Assembly: GCA_015064785.1 (NCBI GenBank)
Contig: SVRM01000017.1
Coordinates: 1 to 47,501 of the forward strand
Reading direction: 5' to 3'
DNA length: 47,501 bases
From: Oscillospiraceae bacterium
GTDB taxonomy: Bacteria > Bacillota > Clostridia > Oscillospirales > CAG-272
In this document: piece by piece, positions 16,774 to 25,570 of the stretch
Numbering within the stretch: position 1 is the stretch's first letter
How the letters are laid out: each line of letters opens with the position of its first letter
Notes under the pieces: generated by a model
What the model saw: the letters and a program-made list of their open reading frames with translations, nothing else
Databases searched by the model: none
What the model was told of the DNA's origin: nothing
Translations under genes and position numbers: made by a program

Positions 16774-18003
16774 TTATTCTTCTGTTGGCACTGTTCCGAA
16801 GAAGAAGGCGTCGATGTCGATGATCTGCGTTTTTTCATTGTAGCAAAGCATCAGCGTCGTTTCGTCCAGATTTTCAACAGAAATACAGTTCGGATCAATC
16901 TCGCGGGCAATCTGTGTTCCGGTTTCGAGACTGATACGCAGAATCGAACGGTCAAACAGCAGATAAACCGCGTTATGATGGAGAAGCGCACGGGTAATTT
17001 CACCCTGAACATCACCACTGTAAATGATATCGCCGCGCTCATCAAGCACAGTTAAGGTATAGTTGGAGCCAACGATGTTTTTGTTCAGTGTAAAGTAGGT
17101 CAGATCTCCGTTGGAACCGAGCATAACCGGTGTATATCCGCCGTAGCTGACGGTAGACAGCAGCGTCAGCTCGCTGTCATAGACATAAACCGCCTTTCCG
17201 CCGATCAGAATGATTCCGCCGTCATCGGTATAGCGGACGCGGTAGATGATTTCATCTTCAATGCGGAACTGTGCACGTTTCTCTTCTTTGTCTGTCTCAC
17301 ACAGAATGATTTCGGCATAGAACACGCCGTCCTCACGTGTACCGAGCGTTGCAAGCATGAATTCTTCATCGCCGTCCCGGAAACAGGCGTCCATGATATG
17401 CTTATCGGGAGAATACCAGCGGTAAATCTGCTCGAAATCGCGGTTGTATACGTTGACCACCGAGCGATATTCCATCGAGCGCGTAGTGACAAGAAACGCA
17501 CCGGTATCACCGAGCGCGGCACATCCGATCGGATAGCTGTACGACTCCTCATATTTCTTGGACAGAGAATTGTACAGCTGGAAGGTGGTTCCGCCGATGT
17601 TGTATATGAGCATATACTCCTCTGAGGTCAGAAGCTGAGGGGAGGCATTGCTCTGATTGATATCGAGAATTTCCTCGCCTGTCAGGTCAAAAATCTGTAC
17701 GCGGTCATTGCCGACAACAACCAGACCGTTGCGGTAGATTCCGAACCGTACAATGGATTCTGTATCACCGTATACGATGGTATCGGTCGTCGCAGATTTT
17801 TCTGCCTGCCGGGTATCGATATAACGCAGAAAATAACGCAGATTTTCCACGGTGATTTCATCGCGGTTGACGGAGAACATGACAATGATAAAAACAATCA
17901 TAACCGCGAGCAGAAGAAATGTCACAATGCGGAAGCGCTTGGCAATCCGGAAATAATACGCAGGTCCCGCCTCTGCTGCGGCTGTCGTTCTTTTATCATT
18001 CAT
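16774..18003 (-). CDS. DUF5711-like membrane-anchored beta-propeller protein
   Basis: This 409-residue protein has a short basic cytosolic N terminus and one membrane helix (about 27-46, FLLLAVMIVFIIVMF). The large external domain is built of repeated beta-strand units (GNDRVQIFDLTGEEILDI, GKAVYVYDSELTLLSTVSYGG), as in WD40/PQQ-like propellers. It resembles the uncharacterised clostridial family DUF5711. No catalytic motif is visible, so a sensing or scaffold role outside the membrane is only inference. AAAGGAGATC precedes the ATG. It sits 39 bases after truA and 40 bases before the cvpA-like gene, probably in one transcript. Confidence 0.75.
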   Translation of the reverse strand: MNDKRTTAAAEAGPAYYFRIAKRFRIVTFLLLAVMIVFIIVMFSVNRDEITVENLRYFLRYIDTRQAEKSATTDTIVYGDTESIVRFGIYRNGLVVVGNDRVQIFDLTGEEILDINQSNASPQLLTSEEYMLIYNIGGTTFQLYNSLSKKYEESYSYPIGCAALGDTGAFLVTTRSMEYRSVVNVYNRDFEQIYRWYSPDKHIMDACFRDGDEEFMLATLGTREDGVFYAEIILCETDKEEKRAQFRIEDEIIYRVRYTDDGGIILIGGKAVYVYDSELTLLSTVSYGGYTPVMLGSNGDLTYFTLNKNIVGSNYTLTVLDERGDIIYSGDVQGEITRALLHHNAVYLLFDRSILRISLETGTQIAREIDPNCISVENLDETTLMLCYNEKTQIIDIDAFFFGTVPTEE

Positions 18004-18042
18004 AGGCGATCTCCTTTCATGGATATTTTGCTTGGATAATGA

Positions 18043-18804
18043 TCAGAGGTCTGTCAGTCTGGGTTCGGCAAATACCACACGATTCAGATACAGACCGTGT
18101 GCCGGAACGGTGATTCCCGCATTCTTTCGATCACAGGACGCAATGACTGCCGGTATGGCATCCGGAGATAGCTTTCCTTCATTGACGGCAAGCATCGTGC
18201 CGACAAAGATTCTTACCATATTATATAGGAATCCGTCCGCTGCAATGCGCAGATACACAAATGCACCGTTTCTTGTTACAGAGACAGAACGCACGGTACG
18301 TATGGTATCCGCAATATCGGAACCGGAGGCCATAAATGCCCGGAAGTCATGCGTCCCGACAAACGCCTGCGCCGCACGGTGCAGCAGAACTGCGTCGATG
18401 GGACGGCGGTAATGCAGTGCGGTATTGACCGAAAACGGATCGCGGCTTGGTGTGTTGCAGATGACATATTCGTACTCTTTTTCATAGACGTCGTGGCGGA
18501 CATGAAAGGTGTCCGGCACAACACACGCATCCAGTACGGCAATGTCCTCCGGCAGATGCGCATTCAGCGCGGCAGGAATACGTGCAGTTGGCAGACGGTC
18601 ATCCGGACGGAAGGTCAGCTTGTAATCACGCGCATGAACACCGGCATCCGTTCGGCTGCATCCGACAACCGGAAGCCGCTCACCCCAAATGGATTCGATG
18701 GCATCCTGCATCACCGCCTGTACCGTGCGTGCATTTTTCTGCACCTGAAAACCGGCAAAGGAGGTTCCGCAGTAAGCAAGGGTCAGTAGTACCTGTACCA
18801 TCAT
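18043..18804 (-). CDS. truA: tRNA pseudouridine(38-40) synthase
   Basis: TruA converts uridines 38-40 of the tRNA anticodon arm to pseudouridine. The 253-residue protein has the motif GCSRTDAGVHA with catalytic Asp53, and the typical start LLTLAYCGTSFAGFQVQ. The gene starts inside the ecfT stop codon (TGATG, one-base overlap), so it is translationally coupled. A longer frame upstream is only the ecfT reading region. Order ecfA1-ecfA2-ecfT-truA is the common Firmicute arrangement. Confidence 0.95.
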   Translation of the reverse strand: MMVQVLLTLAYCGTSFAGFQVQKNARTVQAVMQDAIESIWGERLPVVGCSRTDAGVHARDYKLTFRPDDRLPTARIPAALNAHLPEDIAVLDACVVPDTFHVRHDVYEKEYEYVICNTPSRDPFSVNTALHYRRPIDAVLLHRAAQAFVGTHDFRAFMASGSDIADTIRTVRSVSVTRNGAFVYLRIAADGFLYNMVRIFVGTMLAVNEGKLSPDAIPAVIASCDRKNAGITVPAHGLYLNRVVFAEPRLTDL

Positions 18805-19610
18805 CAGAATATGAGATTCATCGCAATGATGAGAGCAAGAAAGGCAATATGCGCAATCAGGACGATGAAGTCCCGTGCATGAAGATGCAGCCGTGTCATA
18901 CGGGTTCTGCCCTCTCCTCCGCGGTAACAGCGGCATTCCATTGCCACAGCCAGCTCGTCAGCCCGATGAAACGCGGAAACAAACAGCGGAACCATGACAG
19001 GAATCAGCGCTTTTGCACGCTCCGTCAGTGTCCCGGACGAAAAATCCGTACCGCGCGCCTTCTGGGCGGAGATAATCTTATCGGTTTCTTCAATGAGAGT
19101 CGGGATGAAACGCAGTGCAATCGTCATCATCATGGAGAATTCATGCACGGGAACATGCAGAACCTTCAGCGGTGACAGCACCCGTTCCAGACCATCGGTC
19201 AGCGCAATCGGCGACGTGGTGTAGGTGAGAAGAACCGATGAACCGATGATCAGTGCAACCACGCGAACAATCATAAAAATGGCATATTCGACGCCCTCGC
19301 GGTAAATTTTGATCGGTCCCGCTTCCAGCCACAGCTCCTCGCCGGAGGTCCAGAAAATATTGATGATCGCCGTAAATGCCATAATGACAAATACCGCTTT
19401 CAGACCGCCCAGCACCAGCTTCGGCGGAATTTTGGACAGAAACAGCAGCACAAACGCACTTGCTAAAACCAGTGCGAAAGAAACCGGCGTATTTGCGGCA
19501 AAAATCGTGACGATGTAGAGAACAATCAAAAAGATTTTCATGCGGGGATCGAGGCGGTGCAGGATCGAATTTCCCGGGAAATACTGCCCGAGCGTGATAT
19601 CACGAAGCAT
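18804..19610 (-). CDS. ecfT: Energy-coupling factor transporter transmembrane protein
   Basis: EcfT is the membrane scaffold that joins the two ATPases to exchangeable vitamin-binding S components. The 268-residue protein has 5-6 hydrophobic helices. Its coupling-helix signature is AMECRCYRGGEGRTRM (near 220-235), a variant of the AMEARxY motif in this family. The start begins directly after the ecfA2 stop codon (TAA-ATG). No S component is in the window, so this is a shared group II ECF module. Confidence 0.95.
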   Translation of the reverse strand: MLRDITLGQYFPGNSILHRLDPRMKIFLIVLYIVTIFAANTPVSFALVLASAFVLLFLSKIPPKLVLGGLKAVFVIMAFTAIINIFWTSGEELWLEAGPIKIYREGVEYAIFMIVRVVALIIGSSVLLTYTTSPIALTDGLERVLSPLKVLHVPVHEFSMMMTIALRFIPTLIEETDKIISAQKARGTDFSSGTLTERAKALIPVMVPLFVSAFHRADELAVAMECRCYRGGEGRTRMTRLHLHARDFIVLIAHIAFLALIIAMNLIF

Positions 19611-20483
19611 TTACCGAACCCCCTTTTTCTTTTCCGCAAAGACGCGCAGAACTTCTCTGTATGCATCCTCCACAGAGTAGATGCCGCCCTCGACGGGAAC
19701 ACCGGCACGCTGTAATTCCATGATGAATTTTGTGATCTGCGGACGGGAAAGACCGACCGACTTCAGCTCCTCTGCATGAGCAAAGACCTCATGGGCATCA
19801 CCGTAACGGCTGACACGTCCGTGATCGAGAACCATCAGCTTGTCGGCATACAGCGCCATGTCCTCCATAGAGTGACTGATAATGATAATGGTATTCTTTT
19901 TTTCACGCTGGTACGCGCGGATACCGCCGAGAATTTCTGCTCTGCCCTTCGGATCCAGTCCGGCAGCAGGCTCATCCAGCACCAGAATTTCGGGGTCCAT
20001 TGCCATAACGCCGGCAATGGCAACACGGCGTTTCTGACCACCGGACAGCTCAAACGGTGATTTTTCAAAGATTTCGGGTGTAATGCCGGTAAAGCGTGCG
20101 GCATCCTCCACACGCAGACGGATTTCCTCCTCAGACAGTCCCATATTGCCGGGACCGTATGCGATATCGCGTGCAACGGTTTCCTCAAAGAGCTGATATT
20201 CGGGATACTGGAAGACCAGTCCCACGCGGAACCGGATCGCTCCGATCTTTTTCGGTTCTTCCCAGATATCTTTGCCGTCGATTCTGACCGTACCTTCTGT
20301 CGGCTTGAGCAGCCCGTTGAGCAGTTGGGCAATCGTTGATTTACCGGAGCCGGTATGCCCCATCAGTCCTGTGATGATGCCGCCCTCAAAGCCGAGGGTA
20401 ACATCCTGCAATGCTGCTTTTTCAAACGGCGTACCGATGGAATAGCGGTAGGTTACATGTTCAAGGGAGATTTTCGGTGTCAC
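19611..20483 (-). CDS. ecfA2: Energy-coupling factor transporter ATP-binding protein EcfA2
   Basis: This is the second ATPase of the ECF module, 290 residues. It has Walker A GHTGSGKS (42-49), Q-loop FQYPEYQLF (91-99), signature LSGGQ (146-150) and Walker B ILVLDE (166-171). It begins with GTG; the ribosome binding site AAGGAG covers the last codons of ecfA1, 6 bases upstream, so translation is coupled. EcfA1 and EcfA2 work as a heterodimer on EcfT. Confidence 0.94.
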   Translation of the reverse strand: MTPKISLEHVTYRYSIGTPFEKAALQDVTLGFEGGIITGLMGHTGSGKSTIAQLLNGLLKPTEGTVRIDGKDIWEEPKKIGAIRFRVGLVFQYPEYQLFEETVARDIAYGPGNMGLSEEEIRLRVEDAARFTGITPEIFEKSPFELSGGQKRRVAIAGVMAMDPEILVLDEPAAGLDPKGRAEILGGIRAYQREKKNTIIIISHSMEDMALYADKLMVLDHGRVSRYGDAHEVFAHAEELKSVGLSRPQITKFIMELQRAGVPVEGGIYSVEDAYREVLRVFAEKKKGVR

Positions 20484-20489
20484 TGTCGC

Positions 20490-21365
20490 TTACTCCTTCT
20501 CTGTAGAATCATACAATGCCTTGAGTGCCGCCACTGCATCCGCGGAATGAAGAATGGTTTCGGGCAGATCAAATCCGGCTTCTGTTTTCAGGCGGTGTAC
20601 AAGGGCTGTTACCTGCGGTACGTCAAGTCCTGCCGCTTTCAGTTCATTCACATGAGAGAAGACCTCGCCGGGCGTTCCGTCCAGATAAATTTCGCCGTGG
20701 TCAACGACCATGACACGGTCAGCACGGACCGCTTCGTCCATGTAATGGGTGATATGAAGAACGGTGATGCCCCGCTCGCGGTTGAGATACTCGATGGTAT
20801 CCATGACCTCGGCGCGTCCGATCGGATCCAGCATTGCCGTGGATTCGTCAAAAATGATACAGTCCGGCAGCATGGCGATGATGCCGGCAATGGCGATGCG
20901 CTGCTTCTGACCGCCGGACAGCTGTGACGGTGAGTGACGCGCAAATTCTGTCATATTGACAGCGGCCAACGCATCGTCGACACGCTGACGGATCTCCTCT
21001 GGTTCAATGCCGAGATTTTCCGGACCAAACGCGATATCCTCCTCAACGATGGTTGCGACCAGCTGATTGTCGGGATTCTGGAAAACCATGCCGATGCGGC
21101 GGCGGAGGTTATAGATGTCCTCCTCAGTCAGATTCTCCCGCATAACATCAATGCCGCCGACGGACAGCTCTCCGCTGTCGGGCGTGAGAACCAGATTGAG
21201 CAGCTTTGCGAGCGTCGATTTTCCGGAACCGTTGTGTCCGAGAATGCAGACAAATGAACCGCGTTCAATGGAAAAGGTCAGATTTTTGATGACCGGCAGC
21301 GGTTTTCCGTCTTCGTTTTTATAAGAAAAGCAAAGATTCTTTGCTTGGATGATTTGTTCTTTCAT
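20490..21365 (-). CDS. ecfA1: Energy-coupling factor transporter ATP-binding protein EcfA1
   Basis: This 291-residue ATPase has Walker A GHNGSGKST (43-51), Q-loop FQNPDNQLV (95-103), signature LSGGQ (149-153) and Walker B IIFDE (170-174). It is the first gene of the ecfA1-ecfA2-ecfT-truA-DUF5711-cvpA run. The ribosome binding site is weak (AGGTA), and I see no strong promoter between it and the repeat element at 21446. The usual upstream neighbours rpoA-rplQ are absent. Confidence 0.94.
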   Translation of the reverse strand: MKEQIIQAKNLCFSYKNEDGKPLPVIKNLTFSIERGSFVCILGHNGSGKSTLAKLLNLVLTPDSGELSVGGIDVMRENLTEEDIYNLRRRIGMVFQNPDNQLVATIVEEDIAFGPENLGIEPEEIRQRVDDALAAVNMTEFARHSPSQLSGGQKQRIAIAGIIAMLPDCIIFDESTAMLDPIGRAEVMDTIEYLNRERGITVLHITHYMDEAVRADRVMVVDHGEIYLDGTPGEVFSHVNELKAAGLDVPQVTALVHRLKTEAGFDLPETILHSADAVAALKALYDSTEKE

Positions 21366-21445
21366 GGTTTTGTACCTGTGGGTGGATTTTTATGGTTTGG
21401 GATGGTAACTGATTTGGGAAATGGACAGCGGTGAGTTTCTCGCGT

Positions 21446-21727
21446 CCAAGCCTTCCCTGGTGAGGGAAGGTGGATTTCGGTGAAATTGCCCCTGCAATTT
21501 TTCCGAAAGACGGATGAGTCGTCAGCACGGCGGCAAGATCGCATAACAAAAAAGGAAAATAATGAAAAGGTTTCGTTTTCGTTGCAATCAGGCATCACCT
21601 ATATAGTATAGTAACAAGAGAACGACTCATCCGTAGAAGATGGCTTCGCCATCTTCGGAAGAAAGCTTCGCTTTCTTCGACAAATTGTCCCCTTGTGAAT
21701 TTGACACCTTCCCTCACCAGGGAAGGC
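21446..21727. repeat. Nested-palindrome intergenic repeat, family A copy 2
   Basis: This 282-bp element lies between the rRNA methyltransferase gene and ecfA1. It has the same CCTTCCCTGGTGAGGGAAGG ends and inner GACGGATGAGTCGT/ACGACTCATCCGT pair as copy 1. Near the right end it holds extra hairpins GAAGATGGC-TTC-GCCATCTTC and GAAGAAAGC-TTC-GCTTTCTTC, also found with altered loops in copy 4. The rest of 21366-21789 holds nothing recognisable. Confidence 0.9.
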
Positions 21728-21789
21728 AGAAGATGCCTGCGGCATCTTCAAACAGGTGCGTCCCAAAAACGATGCGGACAGGACGGTTT

Positions 21790-22656
21790 TTACCCTCTCG
21801 TCCAATACGCCGACGAGCCGCACGGCAGCTCCGCTCCTGTAGACTGCACAGGAATGCCGATTTCATCGGCTGTGACGACACCGCCCCACGGCTTCATGCT
21901 GAGCTTCAGAATGTACGCCATCGTAGACGGCGAAAGACCTGTCGTATAGGAATTGATCAGCATGAACAACGGGTTGTCAGACAGCACCTTTGTTGACAGC
22001 TCAACAAATTCTCCGATGGCTTCCTCCAGCTTCCATACTTCGCCGTTCGGTCCGCGGCCGTAGGACGGAGGATCCATGATGATCGCATCGTATTTGTTGC
22101 CGCGGCGGATCTCACGCTCCAGAAACTTCTTGCAGTCATCGACGATATAGCGGATCGGAGCATCGGAAAGTCCGGACAGCGCCGCATTTTCCTTTGCCTG
22201 TGCAACCATGCCCTTTGCTGCATCGACATGACAGACAGCGGCTCCTGCTTTAGCTGCCGCAACGGTTGCACCGCCGGTATAGGCAAAGAGATTGAGAACC
22301 TTGACTTCACGTCCTGCCTGCTTTTCTGCACGGATCAGCGCTGAAAACCAATCCCAGTTGACTGCCTGTTCCGGAAACAGGCCGGTATGCTTGAAGCCCA
22401 TCGGCTTGATTTTGAAGGTCAGATCACGGTAGGTGATTTTCCACTCCGCCGGAAGTGCCTTGATATCCCACGAACCACCGCCGCCGGAACGGTTATACTG
22501 GGCGTCTGCGGTTTTCCATGCGGGATGATGTTTTACATTTTTCCAGATGACCTGCGGGTCGGGTCTGACGAGTGTATATTTGCCCCAGCGCTCCAGACGC
22601 ATTCCGTCGGAGGTGTCGAGCAGTTCATAGTCTTTCCAGTTGTTGGCTGATTTCAT
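21790..22656 (-). CDS. RlmI-type SAM-dependent rRNA methyltransferase
   Basis: This 288-residue class I methyltransferase has the SAM-binding motif VLNLFAYTGGATVAAA and the catalytic-loop motif IIMDPPSYGRG typical of RlmI/RlmL-like enzymes that methylate 23S rRNA. The N-terminal PUA domain of full RlmI (about 400 residues) is missing; instead a short beta-rich region (about 1-90) precedes the catalytic fold. The exact target base is unknown. AAAGGAA precedes the ATG. It is flanked on both sides by family A repeats and is probably transcribed alone. Confidence 0.88.
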   Translation of the reverse strand: MKSANNWKDYELLDTSDGMRLERWGKYTLVRPDPQVIWKNVKHHPAWKTADAQYNRSGGGGSWDIKALPAEWKITYRDLTFKIKPMGFKHTGLFPEQAVNWDWFSALIRAEKQAGREVKVLNLFAYTGGATVAAAKAGAAVCHVDAAKGMVAQAKENAALSGLSDAPIRYIVDDCKKFLEREIRRGNKYDAIIMDPPSYGRGPNGEVWKLEEAIGEFVELSTKVLSDNPLFMLINSYTTGLSPSTMAYILKLSMKPWGGVVTADEIGIPVQSTGAELPCGSSAYWTRG

Positions 22657-22724
22657 GTGGTAATTCCTTTTTTAGTATGGTATATGTTTGGATTAGGATG
22701 TTAGGATTGAGGGAGAACTCGTCT

Positions 22725-22937
22725 CCATGCCTTCCCTGGTGAGGGAAGGTGGCAAATTCCCATGGGGAATTTGACGGATGAGTCGTTCTTTTGTTACTTT
22801 TCTTTTGAGATATTATTGAAAATTACTACAAAAAAATATGCTTAATTCTCGTTGCCATGCATTGTGCAGTTTTGCCGCCGAGCTGACGACTCATCCGTCA
22901 CGCTTCGCGCGACACCTTCCCTCACCAGGGAAGGCTT
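22725..22937. repeat. Nested-palindrome intergenic repeat, family A copy 3 (inverted)
   Basis: This 213-bp element lies between ruvB and the methyltransferase gene. The ends are again CCTTCCCTGGTGAGGGAAGG inverted repeats. It runs opposite to copies 1 and 2: the GACGGATGAGTCGTTCTTTTGTTAC side is on the left. The hairpins differ: CAAATTCCC-ATG-GGGAATTTG on the left and GTCACGCTTCGCGCGAC on the right. The rest of 22657-22969 holds nothing else. Confidence 0.88.
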
Positions 22938-22969
22938 AGACGCGTGCGCCCGTCAGCATTTGCTTCTTT

Positions 22970-24082
22970 TTATTCAAATAGCTTCATCTGCGCGCTTTCC
23001 GTCAGATCGGGCGCTCCTTTCGCGGTGACAGTTTTGTACGGGATGCCGAGATGCTCATAACCAAGCCGCGTGACCGTCCGTCCGCGCGGGGTACGGTTCA
23101 GAAATCCGATCTGCATCAGGTACGGCTCGCAGACATCTTCCAGCGTAACCGCCTCCTCACCGATGGTTGCGGCAAGCGTTTCCAGTCCGACAGGACCGCC
23201 GTCGTAGAATTTGATGATCGTTTTCAGCATGGCACGGTCGATATTGTCAAGTCCAAGATCATCGATCTCCAGTGCACGGAGTGCATAATCGGCAATCTCC
23301 TTTGTGACAACGCCGTCGCCCTTCACCTGCGCGAAGTCACGCACACGTTTGAGCAGGCGGTTCGCAATACGCGGCGTTCCGCGCGAGCGGGATGCAATTT
23401 CAGCCGCACCATCGTCGTCAATATCCACACCGAGAATGCGTGCGGAACGGCGGACAAGCGTCGTCAGCTCCTCGGTGGTGTAAAGCTCGAGCTTCAGAAC
23501 TACACCAAAACGGTCACGCAAGGGCTGGGTCAGTTGACCTGCGCGCGTGGTTGCGCCAATCAGCGTAAACTTCGCAAGCGGCAGACGGATAGAACGAGCG
23601 GCCGGTCCTTTGCCGATGATGATGTCAAGCGCATAATCCTCCATCGCCGGATACAGAATTTCTTCAACCTGTCTGGGCAGACGGTGGATTTCGTCTATGA
23701 ACAGCACGTCTCCCTCACCAAGGTTGGTGAGCAGTGCTGCAAGATCCCCCTGCTTTTCAATGGCAGGGCCGGAAGTAATGCGGATGTTGACACCAAGCTC
23801 ATTGGCGATGATGCCGGAAAGCGTTGTTTTGCCAAGACCGGGCGGACCGTAAAGCAGCACATGATCGAGCGCTTCCCCTCTCTGCTTCGCGGCATCAATG
23901 TAGATTTTCAGGTTTTCCTTTGCTTTTTCCTGTCCGATATATTCGCCGAGTGCCTTCGGGCGCAGTCCGGCATCCACCTCGCTGTCTTCATCTCGGACGG
24001 TGCGGTCAACAATCCGCGATTCATAGTCGTATTCTTCCTCGGTATCAAGGCTGTTTTCTTTGGGATCAAATAAGTTTTTCAT
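22970..24082 (-). CDS. ruvB: Holliday junction branch migration ATPase
   Basis: RuvB is the hexameric AAA+ motor that moves Holliday junctions with RuvA. The 370-residue protein has Walker [10 protein letters not shown] (79-87), Walker [13 protein letters not shown] (126-137), sensor GATTRAG and a C-terminal winged helix ([10 protein letters not shown]). The N terminus is longer than in E. coli and acidic (residues 8-38), common in Clostridia. GAGGAAAGGAAA precedes the ATG. A 318-base spacer with a family C repeat separates it from ruvA, so ruvB may have its own transcription. Confidence 0.97.
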   Translation of the reverse strand: MKNLFDPKENSLDTEEEYDYESRIVDRTVRDEDSEVDAGLRPKALGEYIGQEKAKENLKIYIDAAKQRGEALDHVLLYGPPGLGKTTLSGIIANELGVNIRITSGPAIEKQGDLAALLTNLGEGDVLFIDEIHRLPRQVEEILYPAMEDYALDIIIGKGPAARSIRLPLAKFTLIGATTRAGQLTQPLRDRFGVVLKLELYTTEELTTLVRRSARILGVDIDDDGAAEIASRSRGTPRIANRLLKRVRDFAQVKGDGVVTKEIADYALRALEIDDLGLDNIDRAMLKTIIKFYDGGPVGLETLAATIGEEAVTLEDVCEPYLMQIGFLNRTPRGRTVTRLGYEHLGIPYKTVTAKGAPDLTESAQMKLFE

Positions 24083-24103
24083 AGGTTTCCTTTCCTCGAA
24101 AGC

Positions 24104-24272
24104 GGGCTGTTGCTCTTACGTGCCTCAGCTCAAAGGACTGCATGAATGCAGTCCTGAAGTTCTCCCTTGCCCCTCATCCGAGGGTCATTTTCATGCGATT
24201 TTCGCATGAAAACCGGGAAATTCGGATCACTTCGTGCCCCGGGGTGCCGCAAATTTTCACTTGCAACAGCCC
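24104..24272. repeat. Intergenic repeat family C, copy 1
   Basis: This 169-bp element between ruvA and ruvB has inverted ends GGGCTGTTGC and GCAACAGCCC. Inside are hairpins: the perfect palindrome GGACTGCATGAATGCAGTCC and ATGCGATTTTCGCAT. A close copy sits at 39857-40027. It is non-coding. The remainder of 24083-24400 holds a solitary hairpin at 24371 and otherwise nothing recognisable. Confidence 0.88.
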
Positions 24273-24370
24273 CTGTCAGCCGAATCTGTTCGGGTGACTA
24301 AGGGAGTTCAATTTTGATCTGTTTCAATGTAGTTCTAACACTGCTCCCTCCGCCGCGCCTTTGTTGAGCT

Positions 24371-24391
24371 GCCTTCCTTGGTGAGGGGGGC
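24371..24391. repeat. Solitary repeat-end hairpin after ruvA
   Basis: GCCTTCCTTGGTGAGGGGGGC resembles one end of the family A elements, with mismatches. It lies 10 bases past the ruvA stop codon and may help end ruvA transcription. Confidence 0.5.
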
Positions 24392-24400
24392 TTATATATG

Positions 24401-25003
24401 TCACTTCATCAATTTCTTCAATGCCGCCGTAATCATATCCTCCAGCGACAAGGTGGAATCGAGCGTTTTGAGGACAGCAGCAGCTTCTCCGCGGGTATAT
24501 CCGAGAACAAGCAGGGCGTTCATTGCCTCGGACAGGTTATCACGTCCGGGCAGAAGATCAGTATCGCCTGTTGTATCGGTCTGCTCGGAGGACAGCTGCT
24601 TTGCAATCTTGTCCTTGAGTTCCAGGATGACACGTGCGGCCGTTTTGGCACCGACACCGGGGGCTTTGGAGATCGCCTTGGTGTCGCCTGTACCGACCGC
24701 AACGGCAAACTGCTCGGGTGTCAGATGCGAAAGAATGCTCATTGCTGCTTTCGGACCGACACCCGATACCGAGGTCAGGAGGCGATACGCATGAAGCTCC
24801 TCCTGTGAAATGAAGCCGAACAGATCGAGTGCATCTTCCTTGACATTCAGATGCGTGAAAAGCGTGACCTTTTCACCAAGCTTTGATGAAAGCTTGGCAT
24901 GGGTTTTGGCAGAAATATTACAGTAAAACGCAACGCCGCTCACATCAATGACGGCAGCAGCGATTTCGGTGGTAACAAGGGTTCCGGTGATGGAGTAGAA
25001 CAT
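24401..25003 (-). CDS. ruvA: Holliday junction branch migration protein RuvA
   Basis: RuvA binds four-way DNA junctions and loads RuvB. The 200-residue protein has the OB-fold start (MFYSITGTLVTTE), two helix-hairpin-helix motifs (SVSGVGPKAAMSIL near 80 and APGVGAKTAARVILEL near 115), a flexible linker and a C-terminal RuvB-binding domain (ALLVLGYTRGEAAAVL). AAAGGACC precedes the ATG. It follows ruvC by 51 bases with a small hairpin between. Confidence 0.96.
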   Translation of the reverse strand: MFYSITGTLVTTEIAAAVIDVSGVAFYCNISAKTHAKLSSKLGEKVTLFTHLNVKEDALDLFGFISQEELHAYRLLTSVSGVGPKAAMSILSHLTPEQFAVAVGTGDTKAISKAPGVGAKTAARVILELKDKIAKQLSSEQTDTTGDTDLLPGRDNLSEAMNALLVLGYTRGEAAAVLKTLDSTLSLEDMITAALKKLMK

Positions 25004-25028
25004 ATGGAAGGTCCTTTCTATGTCAAGC

Positions 25029-25045
25029 CTCCCTCCTCGAGGGAG
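25029..25045. terminator. Palindrome between ruvC and ruvA
   Basis: CTCCCTCCTCGAGGGAG is a compact inverted repeat 10 bases beyond the ruvC stop codon, similar to the hairpin at 100-118. No T-run follows, so it may only weaken read-through or be a repeat fragment. Confidence 0.4.
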
Positions 25046-25054
25046 CCGATTTTA

Positions 25055-25570
25055 TCACGTCAATCTCGTCTTTTTCTGATTATAGAACGCCGCAAGCCGG
25101 GAGCCTGCGGAATGGGCGTGACAGACTGCAATCGCAAGGGCATCGGCAGTATCATCCGGCTTTGGCACCTGTCTGAGCCGCAGAATCTGTGCAACCATTG
25201 TCATGACCTGCTTCTTTTCCGCTTTTCCATAGCCGGAAATGGCGGATTTGACTTGCATCGGCGTATATTCGGCAATCGTAAGTCCCCGCTGAATCCCGGC
25301 AAGCAGAATCACGCCGCGCGCTTCTGCAACCGGAATGCCCGTTGTGATATTGTTTGTAAAGAACAGTTCCTCGACCGCCATCTGGTCGGGATGATAATAA
25401 TCAATGATCTCGCACAGCTCATCATAGACATGCTTGAGCCGCACCTCAATATCGATGCCCGCCTCCGTTGTGATCGCACCGTAAGCTACCGTGCGGAAGC
25501 GGTTGTTGTTATATTCAATGACACCCCAGCCGACAATGGCAATACCGGGGTCTATCCCAAGAATCATCAT
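25055..25570 (-). CDS. ruvC: Holliday junction resolvase
   Basis: RuvC cuts Holliday junctions with two metal ions. The 171-residue protein keeps the acidic residues Asp7 (LGIDPG), Glu67 (AVEELFF), Asp140 and Asp143 (PDDTADALAIA). Its start overlaps the stop codon of the upstream gene (ATGA, 4 bases), so it is translationally coupled to the prephenate-dehydratase-like gene. Confidence 0.96.
   Translation of the reverse strand: MMILGIDPGIAIVGWGVIEYNNNRFRTVAYGAITTEAGIDIEVRLKHVYDELCEIIDYYHPDQMAVEELFFTNNITTGIPVAEARGVILLAGIQRGLTIAEYTPMQVKSAISGYGKAEKKQVMTMVAQILRLRQVPKPDDTADALAIAVCHAHSAGSRLAAFYNQKKTRLT

Noticed and set aside
21446..21727. CRISPR array
   Set aside because: The repeats are palindromic and nested, not regularly spaced direct repeats, and no cas genes are present.
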